From: an uncultured Clostridia bacterium
GTDB taxonomy: Bacteria; Bacillota; Clostridia; Oscillospirales; Oscillospiraceae
Assembly (NCBI GenBank): GCA_945948535.1
Contig: CAMFBN010000010.1
Location: 1 to 62,345 of the forward strand
Direction of reading: 5' to 3'
Length of the DNA stretch: 62,345 bases
Of the stretch, positions 1 through 8,424 are shown piece after piece. The position numbers and the translations under genes were made by a program. Every line of letters begins with the position of its first letter. The stretch's first letter is position 1. The notes below the pieces were generated by a model. That model saw only the letters and a list, made by a program, of their open reading frames with translations. It had not been told where the DNA came from and ran no database searches.

Positions 1-86
1 TATGCCGCAAAAATGTAGCATAGGGGTAGCACTAAATTAACTTAATGATATTGTGCTTTCGGCAGCCTCCTTTTTATGGTTTCTTG

Positions 87-824
87 TTACAGCAGGTCCT
101 TCACCAGAGACAGGGCGGCTTCATCCGCAATCAGAGTGAAGTCGGGATGCAGCTGCAAAATAGAGCCGGGAGCCTGGGGCTTGATGGGGCCGAAGAAGCA
201 GTTCTTCACGGCCTGAGCCTTATTTTCGCCGTTGCACACCAGCAGCACCCGCTTTGCCTTCATAATGGAGCCGATGCCCATGGTGTAGGCGTGGGTGGGA
301 ACGTCCTCCCGCTTGGCGAAGAAGCGCTGGTTGGCGTCGATGGTAGAGTCGGTCAATTTCACGTAGTTGGTGCCCTTGGCGAAAGCGTCCGCAGGCTCGT
401 TGAAGCCGATGTGGCCGTTGGGGCCAAGGCCCAGCAGCTGCAGATCCGCGCCGCCGAAGGAATCGATGACGGCATCATACCGGGCGCACTCAGCATCAGC
501 ATCGGGGTTCATGCCGTTGGGGATGTTGCAGTTGGCCTGATTGATGTTCACGTGGTCAAAGAGGTTATGCCGCATAAAATAGGCGTAGCTCTGGTCGTGA
601 TCCTTGGGAAGGCCCACGTACTCGTCCAGATTCACGGTTCTGACCCGGGAAAAGTCCAGGTCGCCCGCTTCGTATTTGGCGATCAGCTCCTTGTAGGTAC
701 CCACGGGGCTGGAGCCGGTGGCGAGGCCCAGCACGCAGTCGGGCTTCAGGTAGATCTGGGCGGCGATGATGTTGGCGGCCTTGCGGCTGACATCGGCGTA
801 ATCCTTTGCAATAATCAGTCTCAT
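87..824 (-). CDS. nagB: Glucosamine-6-phosphate deaminase
   Basis: Cytosolic enzyme that converts glucosamine 6-phosphate to fructose 6-phosphate and ammonium, the last step of amino-sugar use. Visible motifs are the phosphate-binding LATGSSPVGTY (about residues 34-44), NLDEYVGL with the acidic pair D67/E68, and LGLGPNGHIGFNEP with the catalytic-type His138. The 245 residues match the short Gram-positive form. ATG at 824 is chosen because AAGGAG lies 9 nt upstream; an in-frame TTG six bases earlier is too close to it. It follows the ROK-like kinase by 13 nt, so the two are probably one transcript that phosphorylates and then deaminates amino sugars. Confidence 0.95.
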   Translation of the reverse strand: MRLIIAKDYADVSRKAANIIAAQIYLKPDCVLGLATGSSPVGTYKELIAKYEAGDLDFSRVRTVNLDEYVGLPKDHDQSYAYFMRHNLFDHVNINQANCNIPNGMNPDADAECARYDAVIDSFGGADLQLLGLGPNGHIGFNEPADAFAKGTNYVKLTDSTIDANQRFFAKREDVPTHAYTMGIGSIMKAKRVLLVCNGENKAQAVKNCFFGPIKPQAPGSILQLHPDFTLIADEAALSLVKDLL

Positions 825-837
825 ATTCAATTTCTCC

Positions 838-2220
838 TTATTTGATCTTGGGCAGGGACGCCGCGGCTACGGACTGGCCAACCCGGCGCATCTTCTCATC
901 GGGCAGGGTGACGGTGCACTTTTTCGCCAGTTCGGGGTATTCCTCCGCCAGAATTTCGTTGCAGACCTTCAGAATGGTGTCGCCGCCCTTGCCGGACATG
1001 ACCCGGCCCAGCAGCATCATGTAGTTGATGTCATAGAACTGGGCGTACAGCACGGTGGTATAGGCCAGATACGCGCCGATGGTCTCAAAAATGGCGATAG
1101 CCCGGGGGTCGTCCTTCTCCATCAGGGCCTGCACATACTTGAGCTTCTCCGCCAAAGACAGCTCCCCGGGAATGTCGATGCCAGCGGCGGGGGCCAGCTT
1201 GATAACGGCGTCCTGAGAGAAATATTTGCAGCCCACGCCGAAGTCGGTAGACCACTCGTCCTGCATGGCGCCCGCCTGCAAATCCACAGGGGCAAAGGCC
1301 AGCTCGTTGATCCAGCCCAGTACATTCTGGTCGGCATCCACATAGCCCACGGCCTCGGAGGTGCCCATGGCAATGCCCATCAGGTTGCCCTTGCCCAGAC
1401 CCATGGCGCCTGCCAGGGCGGACACATCGCCGTCGTTGGCCACCAGAATGGGGATGTTGGGGTCAATTTCGGCGGCGGCCCGGTCATAGATGGTCTTGAC
1501 CTTGTCCCAATTGGAGCGGGGCACCTTGATAAACAGGGAGGCCACCATGGGAGCGTTGCCGATGAAGGTGCCGGCGGAGGAAACGCCGATGGCGTCCACC
1601 CGGGGCATCTTGGAAGCGGCGGTCTTGAAGGCCTCCACGATGTGGCCGAAGTGGTAGTCGGGATCCTCGTTCAGCTTGGGGAACCAGACCACTTCCTCGG
1701 AGTAGACGCACTCGCCGTCGATGACCGCGGAGACCTTCCGGTCAGAGCCGCCGGCGTCAAAGCCGATGCGGCAGCCGTCCATATTTCCGCCCATGGGCTC
1801 GGCGATCTCGTTGGCGGCGGGGCAGCTTTCCAGCGGCAGATCCAGAATCTCCAGATCCCGCTCGTAGAGCTGGTTCACAAAGGTGAAATCGAAGTGGCGC
1901 TCGCCCTCGGGGGTATAGGCCTTTTGCAGCCGCTGGGCCAGCTCAGAGCAGCCGCAGATGGAGACGCGGAAGCCGCCGGTGGACCACAGCAGGAACTTCA
2001 CATAGCGTTCCACGTAGCGGTAGTCCGCCTCCGCCATTTCGGGGGTGCCGTGGATGAAGGTTCTGTGAACGGAAACCCGGCCCTTGTCCCGCTCCAAAGC
2101 GATGGCGATGGGCTTTTCCGCGCCCTTCAGGTAGGCCTGCCGCCAGACGCCGAAGGGAATGAAGCCGGGGTCCAGCTGGGGCGGATGCTTCATCTGGTAT
2201 TCAATGCCTAAATACTGCAT
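838..2220 (-). CDS. ROK-like sugar kinase (probable amino-sugar kinase)
   Basis: A 460-residue protein of the actin-like sugar kinase fold. The phosphate-binding DAGGSDRK is at about residues 155-162, a catalytic-type VANDGDVSALAGA at about 260-272, and an adenosine-loop GIAMGTSEAVGY at about 282-293. About 150 residues precede the kinase core, longer than a typical ROK kinase, and the ROK zinc motif (CxCGxxGCxE) is not visible. Because it lies directly upstream of nagB, the substrate is probably glucosamine or N-acetylglucosamine, but this is inferred from context. The start has AGGAGG 8 nt upstream. A promoter-like pair lies 35-62 nt upstream. Confidence 0.75.
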   Translation of the reverse strand: MQYLGIEYQMKHPPQLDPGFIPFGVWRQAYLKGAEKPIAIALERDKGRVSVHRTFIHGTPEMAEADYRYVERYVKFLLWSTGGFRVSICGCSELAQRLQKAYTPEGERHFDFTFVNQLYERDLEILDLPLESCPAANEIAEPMGGNMDGCRIGFDAGGSDRKVSAVIDGECVYSEEVVWFPKLNEDPDYHFGHIVEAFKTAASKMPRVDAIGVSSAGTFIGNAPMVASLFIKVPRSNWDKVKTIYDRAAAEIDPNIPILVANDGDVSALAGAMGLGKGNLMGIAMGTSEAVGYVDADQNVLGWINELAFAPVDLQAGAMQDEWSTDFGVGCKYFSQDAVIKLAPAAGIDIPGELSLAEKLKYVQALMEKDDPRAIAIFETIGAYLAYTTVLYAQFYDINYMMLLGRVMSGKGGDTILKVCNEILAEEYPELAKKCTVTLPDEKMRRVGQSVAAASLPKIK

Positions 2221-2254
2221 GGAAATTCCTCCTGTTATTTATTTCTCTAAGGAT

Positions 2255-2282
2255 ATCATAACACAATTGCACAGAGAATCAA
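2255..2282 (-). promoter_or_regulatory. Probable sigma-A promoter of the ROK kinase-nagB operon
   Basis: On the minus strand TTGATT (2277-2282) and TATGAT (2255-2260) are separated by 16 nt, just upstream of the kinase ribosome-binding site. This is a sequence match only. Confidence 0.5.
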
Positions 2283-2353
2283 TATCATTATCAACTGTCT
2301 TTTGTCATATTTGACCATCGCGGCGGCCAGTGGCCGCTGACAATGCGTGCACG

Positions 2354-2538
2354 GCGGCAGGGCCGCCTGCCAATGCGTGCACCGCTGGTCTATATTCGTC
2401 ACACCATTGGGCATGGCTCGGTATCGTTACATGGTCACCCAATGGGGCAGCCGGCTGGTGCGCAGCGGCAGGGCCGCCTGCCAATGCGTGCACGGCTGGT
2501 CTATATTCGTCACACCATTGGGCATGGCTCGGTATCGT
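2354..2538. repeat. Two tandem copies of a GC-hairpin/CAATGCGTGC repeat
   Basis: A unit of a short GC palindrome (CGGCAGGGCCGCCTGC), then CAATGCGTGC, a roughly 25-nt spacer, CACCATTGGGCAT and finally GCTCGGTATCGT occurs at 2354-2427 and again, nearly identical, at 2465-2538. A partial copy of the start lies at about 2324-2350. Related copies are at 24398-24440 (inverted) and 50394-50468. No coding sequence is evident; the 2221-2601 gap holds only this repeat, the kinase promoter and a terminator. Confidence 0.75.
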
Positions 2539-2550
2539 CCCGTGACAGTA

Positions 2551-2590
2551 TGAACCCGCCTGCCGGATGTTCCGGCAGGCGGGTTTCTTA
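2551..2590. terminator. Strong hairpin terminator, possibly bidirectional
   Basis: A 13-bp stem (ACCCGCCTGCCGG paired with its complement, 4-5 nt loop) is followed by TTTCTT on the plus strand. It lies just past the stop of the cysteine protease gene on the minus strand, where the U-run is weaker. Confidence 0.65.
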
Positions 2591-2601
2591 TAGCGTTGTG
2601 A

Positions 2602-5600
2602 TTAAGGCTTATAGGTCAGCTTAAAGCTGACAGACTTTCCGCTGCCATCTGCCGCAGTGGCAGTGATGGTGACGGTGCCGGACTTCCAGAAGGTGACCAT
2701 ACCGTTATTTTTATCCACAGTGGCAATCCTTGTACTGCTGCTCTTCCATTCGACACGCTGCTGCGCCGCATTGGGGAACACCTTTGCGGTCAGCGCGGTC
2801 TTCTCCTCCGCAGTGACGATGGTCAGACCATTGACCACTCTGCCGCCGCGCAGAATGCTCACGCCGGTAGCCGCCGGATAGATCTTCACGTTGAACGCTT
2901 CCGAGCGGGTGCCGCTGCCATCGGCGGCGGTGGCAACCACATTGACCTCCGTCGGAGCGGTCAGACCGGCGGCGGCTTTCAGTACGCCGCTGCTGCTGAT
3001 GGAGGCGCACTTCGTGTCATTGTTGGGATACGTCAGCGACCAGGTAACCTTCTTATTGGAAGCGTCCGGGTTGGTAACCGCGGTCATGGTCAATGTCCTC
3101 CCGGATGCCACAGCAGGCCCCAGATTATTTCTGACACCAACCGTGATCGATTTCACCCTGACGGCAACCCGAATGGTGAAGGATGCTCTGCGTCTGTCCG
3201 AGGTGGTGGCGGTGATTTTCGCGGTACCGGCTGCCTGTGCGGTGATATTGCCGTTCTGGTCAATGGCCGCCACCTTTGTATTGCCGGACTTCCAAGCCGC
3301 ACCGTCCTGGTTCAGCCCGGTCCAGGCGCCCACCTGCATCATCTCACCAGGCTCCAACAGAATTGTCTTCCCTGTGATGTCATTGGAAGCGGCATCCATA
3401 ATCGCCATGACCGTATCCGTCTTGGGACGAATCGTGACTGTGGATACAGCGGTCATACCGGTGCCGTCGACAGCGGTGGCTTTGATCTTCACTTCGTGGT
3501 CGCTGTAAACCGTTTTGGCAGAGAGTTTGCCGCTGCTGGAAATGGAGCAGTAAGCAGAATCCGCGGCATCTTCCAGACTCCAGGCCGCCTTTCTGATACT
3601 GGCGTCCGCATTGAAGGCGGCGGACAGCGTCATGCTCTTTCCGCTGCGAAGCTCGGAAGACGGGGCCGAAATGGCAAGCTCGGTCACAGGATTGCCGACC
3701 TGAACCTTGACGGAGGTGCTCTTGCCGGCAAAGGTATAGGTGATGGTTGCCGCACCGGCCTTGATTCCCTCGACTACGCCGGTATCCTTATCCACTGTCG
3801 CAATTTTCGTACTGCTGGACTTCCAGATGCCTTCCCCGTAGGCACCTGCCGGATAACAGCCGCCTTCCAGCGTCAGCGTCTCGCCGACCCTCAGGGGGAG
3901 TACCGTGGTTTTGTCGGTGAGCGTATCCTGATACAGGATTTGGGCGGCGGCTGCCGTGGGCAGCAGAAGGATTTCGACATCATCCACAGCCGCCTGATTG
4001 GCGGTGGCCCAGGCCGTTACATGAATCGTCACCGGTTCAAAGACTGCCTTGGTCGAGAGCGCGCCGGAGGACGAGATGGAGGCGTAGGCCGCGCACGCCT
4101 CGTCCAACGCCCAGGTGACGTGCCGGTCAATGGTCCTGTCATCCATGGCGATGTCGGTTTTCAGGGTCACCCGCTTGCCGCCCTGAAGAACGTCCGGCGC
4201 GTTGGTGATGCCCAGAGAGGAAGCCGCCTTGACGATGTCCAGGGTCACCTTTCCGCTCCTTCTGCTTCCGTCATTGGCAGCAGCCGTAATAGTCACCCTG
4301 CCGGTCTTGTAGAACGTTACCATGCCGTCATCGTCTACCCCGGCAATGGAGGAATTGCTGGATTTCCAGCTGACATCCCCTGCCGCGTCGGAGGGAGTCA
4401 CTACAGCGTTCAGGCACAGGAACTCGTCGTTGATATCGCAAAGAACCGTCTTGCCGGTAAGCAAATCCGAATCCCGGCAGACATCCACCTTCGTTGCCCT
4501 CGGGAGGATGGCAACCGTAAATTCCGCAGGGGGAACCTCATCGTTCCGCGCGACGGCAACCACGGTAACATCGACCCGCTGGGTAACGGTTCTGGCGGTA
4601 AGCTGATTCTTGGAGAGGGTGACATATTTGCTGTCTGCGCTGTCCTTCAGCCGGAAGGTGATCCCCACGGAGGCATCTGGGTAGGCGGACGCCTCCAGAT
4701 GGGCATACTGCCCGGAGGTCAGCCTTTCGGGCACATCCACGAGATTGATGCCGGCAGGCACCCAGACGGCGTACAGCGTGATGTCCTCGTCCCGCGTATA
4801 CCGGTCACCGGGCTGGTACTGGGCCTCAGCCGCGTCGTCGGTGTCTGCCCAGCCCAGGAACTTGTAGCCGGTTCTGGTGGGTATGACGTCACTGACGAAA
4901 GCGTCCACGCCCTCTTCCTTGCTGGCAGCTTCAGGCGCGCCGGTGCCGCCGTTGGCGTCATAGGTAATGGTGCTGAAAGCCGGTTCCGTGCTGACGTAAG
5001 TCACATTCCGGTTGCCGCCTGTCCAGTCATAGCCGCTGACAGCGGTATGGAGGTTCCGCTTGTTGGGGACGAGAATGCGGGTAGCCAATGCGTCCGTCAG
5101 CTGGAACGCGTTCTGTCCAATGGTCAGTGTATCCGACGGGTCGTGTTCAAAGGTGATTTCTTCCAACCCCTCGCAGCCGTAGAAGCTGTTTTCACCCACG
5201 GAGGTTACGCTCTTAGGAATCGTAACGGCAGTCAGGCCGGTGCAGCCGCTGAACGCGCGGTCTCCAATGGAGGTCATGCCGGACGGCAGGCTGACCGAGG
5301 TGATCTTCGCCCTGTACGCATCCCACGGGCAGCCGCCGTCGGTATAGTCGTTCATCGCGCCGCTGCCGGTGATGGCGAGCACGCCGTCCCCGGTCAGGGT
5401 AAAGGTCAGGTCAGCGCCGCAGGAGCCGGAATTCTTCACCGTTACCTGATAGGAGGCGGAGAAGCTGCCGCTGGAGAAGGTTGTCGATGCCGTGATAACG
5501 GCGGTTCCGGCCTTCCCTGCCGTTACCGTACCGTAGGAGTCCACCGTGGCTACCGATGGATCGCTGCTGGTCCAGGTGTAGCCGCTGACCAGGGCATCGG

Positions 5601-7374
5601 ACGGCTGTACGGTGGGCATCTGGGTATATGTATCCCCGATCTCCAGTTCCACCGACTTCTTGTCAAAGGACATCCCTGCGACCACCGTATAGGCCTTCAC
5701 TCTGGCCGCGCGGCCGTCATCATGAAGATCCTTCCAGTTGGAGGGGCTGCCAATAAAGGTCTGGTTGGGTTCTGTATGGCTGGTAAAGGAGATCCAGGTG
5801 CCGTTTTTGTAGGTTTCATCCATGAAGATGGAAACCGCTCCGCTGAACGTGATGACCACGGCAAAGGTCTCGCCATTTTGCACGCGTACCGGCTCGTCCA
5901 GCTCCACCGTGTAAAAGCCTGCCAATTGGGTCGAGCCTGTCTGGGGGCTGGACAGCATTGCTTCACCGCTGGTCGGATCGGAAGCATTGGTGGGATTGCG
6001 GTAGATCTGGATGCTGTATTCTGCATCCGCGCTGGCAACACCCATGCCCACAGCCCGGATTTCTTCTGCCATGCCGCCGGTACTGCCGGCTGCCCGAAAT
6101 ACGCTGGCTACGGAGATACCGCTGTTTGATAAAATGTAGTTTGTGCCGGTACTGCCGTCATAGTGGTAGTTCCAGTCATATTTGTCGCTGGGCTCCATCT
6201 CAAAGACGAAGGCCTTGGAAGTGCTGGCGTTGATGGACGCGTCCTCATAGGACAGCCAGAAATAGCCGTTGTCACCCCAGTACGGGCCCCAGCTGTTCTT
6301 GCACAGCCACGCGCCATCGGCGGAGGGAGAGGTTTTGAAATTGTCGGCGCTGAAATTATCGTCCCAGCCCACGACGGTGATCGCGTGGTTGGTAGTGGTT
6401 TGGCTGCTGTTATAATACGCGTTGGTTGTGTAATTGAAATTCTGGTCGCCGTTGTTCTTGTCGTCATAATACGAAAGTCCCACCGCGCCGTTCTTCATGA
6501 TGTAGCTCTTGATGTTCGCTGTATCATCCTTGGCGTTGATCCAGTAGGCGTTGGCCAGATGATATGCGTCGTCCATCGCCGCGGAGTCGCTCAGTCCCGA
6601 CATGGAGCTGTTATAGGCATACTTAGACTCCAGCGCCGCGCCTGCCCAGTTTGCCAGCGCAAAGGTAGTGAACACGTTGTTGCTGCCGTTTTTCAGATAG
6701 TTTTGAAGCGTCGTGCTGTCTCCTTCGGCATTTCCCAGCGGGTCATAGGCGTCGCCGTGGTTATAGTGTGCCAGGTGCCATTCCGAAAGGTCCACGTTTT
6801 CGTCGGCATCCCCGGCGCTTATCAGGCCGCTTTCCGACACGGCCAACGCGGAAAATGCCCAGCACAGCCCGTAGCTGCCCTGACTCTTTACGGAGGTAAC
6901 CACGTACTGCTCTCTGGAATCATAATAAGACGGGATCTCGGCTTCGCCGTCGATTGAATACAGGGAAAAGTCGTAGGTGCTGGCAACGGGGGCAACGAAA
7001 TCATCCGGGATTTCCATGGGAAGACAGTATTCCTCGGACGCGGACGACGCCTCCGCTTCCTCGGAAGGATTGGTTTCCCCCTCTTCCGGCAGCAGGAGTT
7101 CCTCCAGCAGGGGTTCCTCCGTATTTTCCTCAGGGAGCGGTTCCTCCGTCGTCTCCGAGGTTTCCTCCTCTTCTGTCTCCGAGGTTTCTTTCTCTTCCGT
7201 CTCCGCGGTTTCCTCCTGAGCCGGCAGCGGTTCTTCCGCAGGCTCTGTCAGAGTGGTTTCCTCCGTCAGGAGTGTCTCCGGTGTTTCAAGCGTCTCCTCG
7301 GCCAGCGCCGGGATGGGGACACCGGAAAGCCCCATGGCGAGCACAAGAACCCATGCCAATAGCCTTCTTCTCAT
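2602..7374 (-). CDS. Giant secreted papain-family cysteine protease with Ig-like (BIG2), BspA-type and InlB-type repeats
   Basis: A 1590-residue exported protein. It has a signal peptide (RRRLLAWVLVLAMGL then ALA-EE, about residues 1-25), then a Glu/Thr-rich acidic stretch to about 115. A C1A peptidase domain follows with the oxyanion Gln and catalytic Cys171 in SQGSYGLCWAF, His330 in TNHAITVVGW and Asn360 in KNSWGPYWG. A likely lectin-like domain lies at about 390-545. After it come a BIG2 domain (about 570-645), a short BspA-type leucine-rich segment (about 660-745), an InlB-type repeat ending LYAVW (about 800-872) and a run of BIG2-like domains to the C terminus, each carrying a W[KT]SS...(I/V)A.VD signature. 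There is no LPxTG motif. The start at 7374 has GAGAGG 9 nt upstream; an ATG at 7380 is too close. Likely role: host or diet protein degradation or adhesion at the surface (inferred). Confidence 0.9.
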   Translation of the reverse strand: MRRRLLAWVLVLAMGLSGVPIPALAEETLETPETLLTEETTLTEPAEEPLPAQEETAETEEKETSETEEEETSETTEEPLPEENTEEPLLEELLLPEEGETNPSEEAEASSASEEYCLPMEIPDDFVAPVASTYDFSLYSIDGEAEIPSYYDSREQYVVTSVKSQGSYGLCWAFSALAVSESGLISAGDADENVDLSEWHLAHYNHGDAYDPLGNAEGDSTTLQNYLKNGSNNVFTTFALANWAGAALESKYAYNSSMSGLSDSAAMDDAYHLANAYWINAKDDTANIKSYIMKNGAVGLSYYDDKNNGDQNFNYTTNAYYNSSQTTTNHAITVVGWDDNFSADNFKTSPSADGAWLCKNSWGPYWGDNGYFWLSYEDASINASTSKAFVFEMEPSDKYDWNYHYDGSTGTNYILSNSGISVASVFRAAGSTGGMAEEIRAVGMGVASADAEYSIQIYRNPTNASDPTSGEAMLSSPQTGSTQLAGFYTVELDEPVRVQNGETFAVVITFSGAVSIFMDETYKNGTWISFTSHTEPNQTFIGSPSNWKDLHDDGRAARVKAYTVVAGMSFDKKSVELEIGDTYTQMPTVQPSDALVSGYTWTSSDPSVATVDSYGTVTAGKAGTAVITASTTFSSGSFSASYQVTVKNSGSCGADLTFTLTGDGVLAITGSGAMNDYTDGGCPWDAYRAKITSVSLPSGMTSIGDRAFSGCTGLTAVTIPKSVTSVGENSFYGCEGLEEITFEHDPSDTLTIGQNAFQLTDALATRILVPNKRNLHTAVSGYDWTGGNRNVTYVSTEPAFSTITYDANGGTGAPEAASKEEGVDAFVSDVIPTRTGYKFLGWADTDDAAEAQYQPGDRYTRDEDITLYAVWVPAGINLVDVPERLTSGQYAHLEASAYPDASVGITFRLKDSADSKYVTLSKNQLTARTVTQRVDVTVVAVARNDEVPPAEFTVAILPRATKVDVCRDSDLLTGKTVLCDINDEFLCLNAVVTPSDAAGDVSWKSSNSSIAGVDDDGMVTFYKTGRVTITAAANDGSRRSGKVTLDIVKAASSLGITNAPDVLQGGKRVTLKTDIAMDDRTIDRHVTWALDEACAAYASISSSGALSTKAVFEPVTIHVTAWATANQAAVDDVEILLLPTAAAAQILYQDTLTDKTTVLPLRVGETLTLEGGCYPAGAYGEGIWKSSSTKIATVDKDTGVVEGIKAGAATITYTFAGKSTSVKVQVGNPVTELAISAPSSELRSGKSMTLSAAFNADASIRKAAWSLEDAADSAYCSISSSGKLSAKTVYSDHEVKIKATAVDGTGMTAVSTVTIRPKTDTVMAIMDAASNDITGKTILLEPGEMMQVGAWTGLNQDGAAWKSGNTKVAAIDQNGNITAQAAGTAKITATTSDRRRASFTIRVAVRVKSITVGVRNNLGPAVASGRTLTMTAVTNPDASNKKVTWSLTYPNNDTKCASISSSGVLKAAAGLTAPTEVNVVATAADGSGTRSEAFNVKIYPAATGVSILRGGRVVNGLTIVTAEEKTALTAKVFPNAAQQRVEWKSSSTRIATVDKNNGMVTFWKSGTVTITATAADGSGKSVSFKLTYKP

Positions 7375-7474
7375 ATGCATAATCCTCTCTCTTATAAAAT
7401 ACGCGGTATCGCTGAACAGGGTGCCCATATCCCGGGATGCGGTCAAGTGTCAGAGCCCATACATTTCCAATAAT

Positions 7475-7503
7475 AGTATATATCGGGCGTTTCGTAATTT
7501 CAA
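7475..7503 (-). promoter_or_regulatory. Candidate sigma-A promoter of the cysteine protease
   Basis: On the minus strand TTGAAA (7498-7503), a 17-nt spacer and TATACT (7475-7480). It lies about 100 nt upstream of the chosen start. Confidence 0.5.
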
Positions 7504-7681
7504 GGAAAAAACGCTGCTTGTCCACAAAAAAGCCATTTCTCCGGAAGCGCACCAATGCCTGCGGAACCCTTACCGCCGCTGGCGGTGACCATGCCGCTTT
7601 TGGGCTGTCCGTCCGTTTACTTTTCGTCTTTCTTGTGGGAACAAACCGGTATTTCGGATTTTTTCTGATAAAAGGCATATA

Positions 7682-7710
7682 TTGACTTTCAAAATCAGCC
7701 ATGTTAGTAT
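7682..7710 (+). promoter_or_regulatory. Sigma-A promoter of the CPBP/first polymerase cassette
   Basis: TTGACT (7682-7687), a 17-nt spacer and TAGTAT (7705-7710). The matching promoter before cassette 2 is closer to consensus, suggesting duplication followed by drift. Confidence 0.6.
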
Positions 7711-7782
7711 ATGTGGTATATGGGCAGGGCAAAGATATCCGGCGACGCCCTTTCAGATTGCCGCAGAGTGGAGAAACGCAGT

Positions 7783-8424
7783 ATGACTTTTTTGTGGATC
7801 GCAGCATATAGCCTGATCTACACACTGGCAGCCTGCCTGTCCCGGGATGGTTCCCCGTGGATTGTTCCTCTGGCAATGTGTGGGTATTCTGCTGCCCTGA
7901 TTCTCTGGGTCTTCCGCACCGGTCAGGCCCGCCGTCTGGGGCTTTGCGCTCCCCGGTATCCCCTCCGGTTCCTCCCACTGCTGATGCTGCCGGTGTGCAA
8001 TTGCCTTACCGCGAAGGCCTTTTCCCTTTCGCTTCCGACATTTCTGCTGATGCTGGCTGTCTGCGCCGCGGAGGAGCTGTTCTTCCGGGGCTTTTTGCTG
8101 CGCCTTCTGATGCGGTACGGGGCCATTCCCGCCGTCCTGCTCAGCAGCATTGTGTTCGCGCTGTTCCATCTCGTCAATTTGACGGCGGGAAGCGTTTTGT
8201 ACACGTGGGCGCAGGTGCTGTGCGCACTGACTGCCGGAATCTGCTTCGCGGCTGCCGCTGTCCTCTCCGGGAGTCTGCTGCCCGGCTTTGCTGCCCACTT
8301 TCTGTCGAATATCACAGCGGCCCCCAGTGAACCTGCGCCGCTGCTTTGGCTCTGTATCGTGCTGTATGGCTGCTATGGGGCCGTGTTATGTAAACAATTA
8401 TCTATTAAGGAGCGCCAAATATGA
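7783..8424 (+). CDS. CPBP-family intramembrane metalloprotease (CAAX-protease-like)
   Basis: A 213-residue multi-pass membrane protein with all three family motifs: E97-E98-x3-R102 (AAEELFFRGF), F125-x3-H129 (FALFH) and H172-x3-N176 (AHFLSN). These are the glutamate-activated protease residues of the Abi/CAAX (Rce1-like) family. The start at 7783 follows GGAGAAACGCAGT. Its stop TGA overlaps the ATG of the downstream glycerophosphotransferase (ATGA), so the two are translationally coupled. The second cassette lacks this gene, so it was inserted in cassette 1 or lost from cassette 2. Substrate unknown; in Gram-positives the family includes bacteriocin-immunity and membrane-protein-processing members. 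Confidence 0.85.
   Translation: MTFLWIAAYSLIYTLAACLSRDGSPWIVPLAMCGYSAALILWVFRTGQARRLGLCAPRYPLRFLPLLMLPVCNCLTAKAFSLSLPTFLLMLAVCAAEELFFRGFLLRLLMRYGAIPAVLLSSIVFALFHLVNLTAGSVLYTWAQVLCALTAGICFAAAAVLSGSLLPGFAAHFLSNITAAPSEPAPLLWLCIVLYGCYGAVLCKQLSIKERQI

Larger units (their letters stand above)
7375..7782. other. Divergent promoter region between protease and surface-polymer locus
   Basis: No gene is supported in this 408-base stretch. It holds the protease promoter on the minus strand and the promoter of the CPBP/polymerase operon on the plus strand. Bases 7639-7710 resemble 12526-12599, the promoter region of the second polymerase cassette: both have GAACAAACCG, TTTCGGAT and TTTTCTGATAAAAGGCA before TTGAC. 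Confidence 0.7.

Noticed and set aside
2354..2538. Possible small CRISPR-like array
   Set aside because: There are only two full units, the spacers are also conserved, and no cas genes are present.
3496..6129. Long open frames opposite the cysteine protease, and similarly opposite other genes (for example 41231-43417, 8535-9830)
   Set aside because: They mirror real genes in GC-rich DNA, have no family motifs, and their composition reflects the antisense of the true frame.
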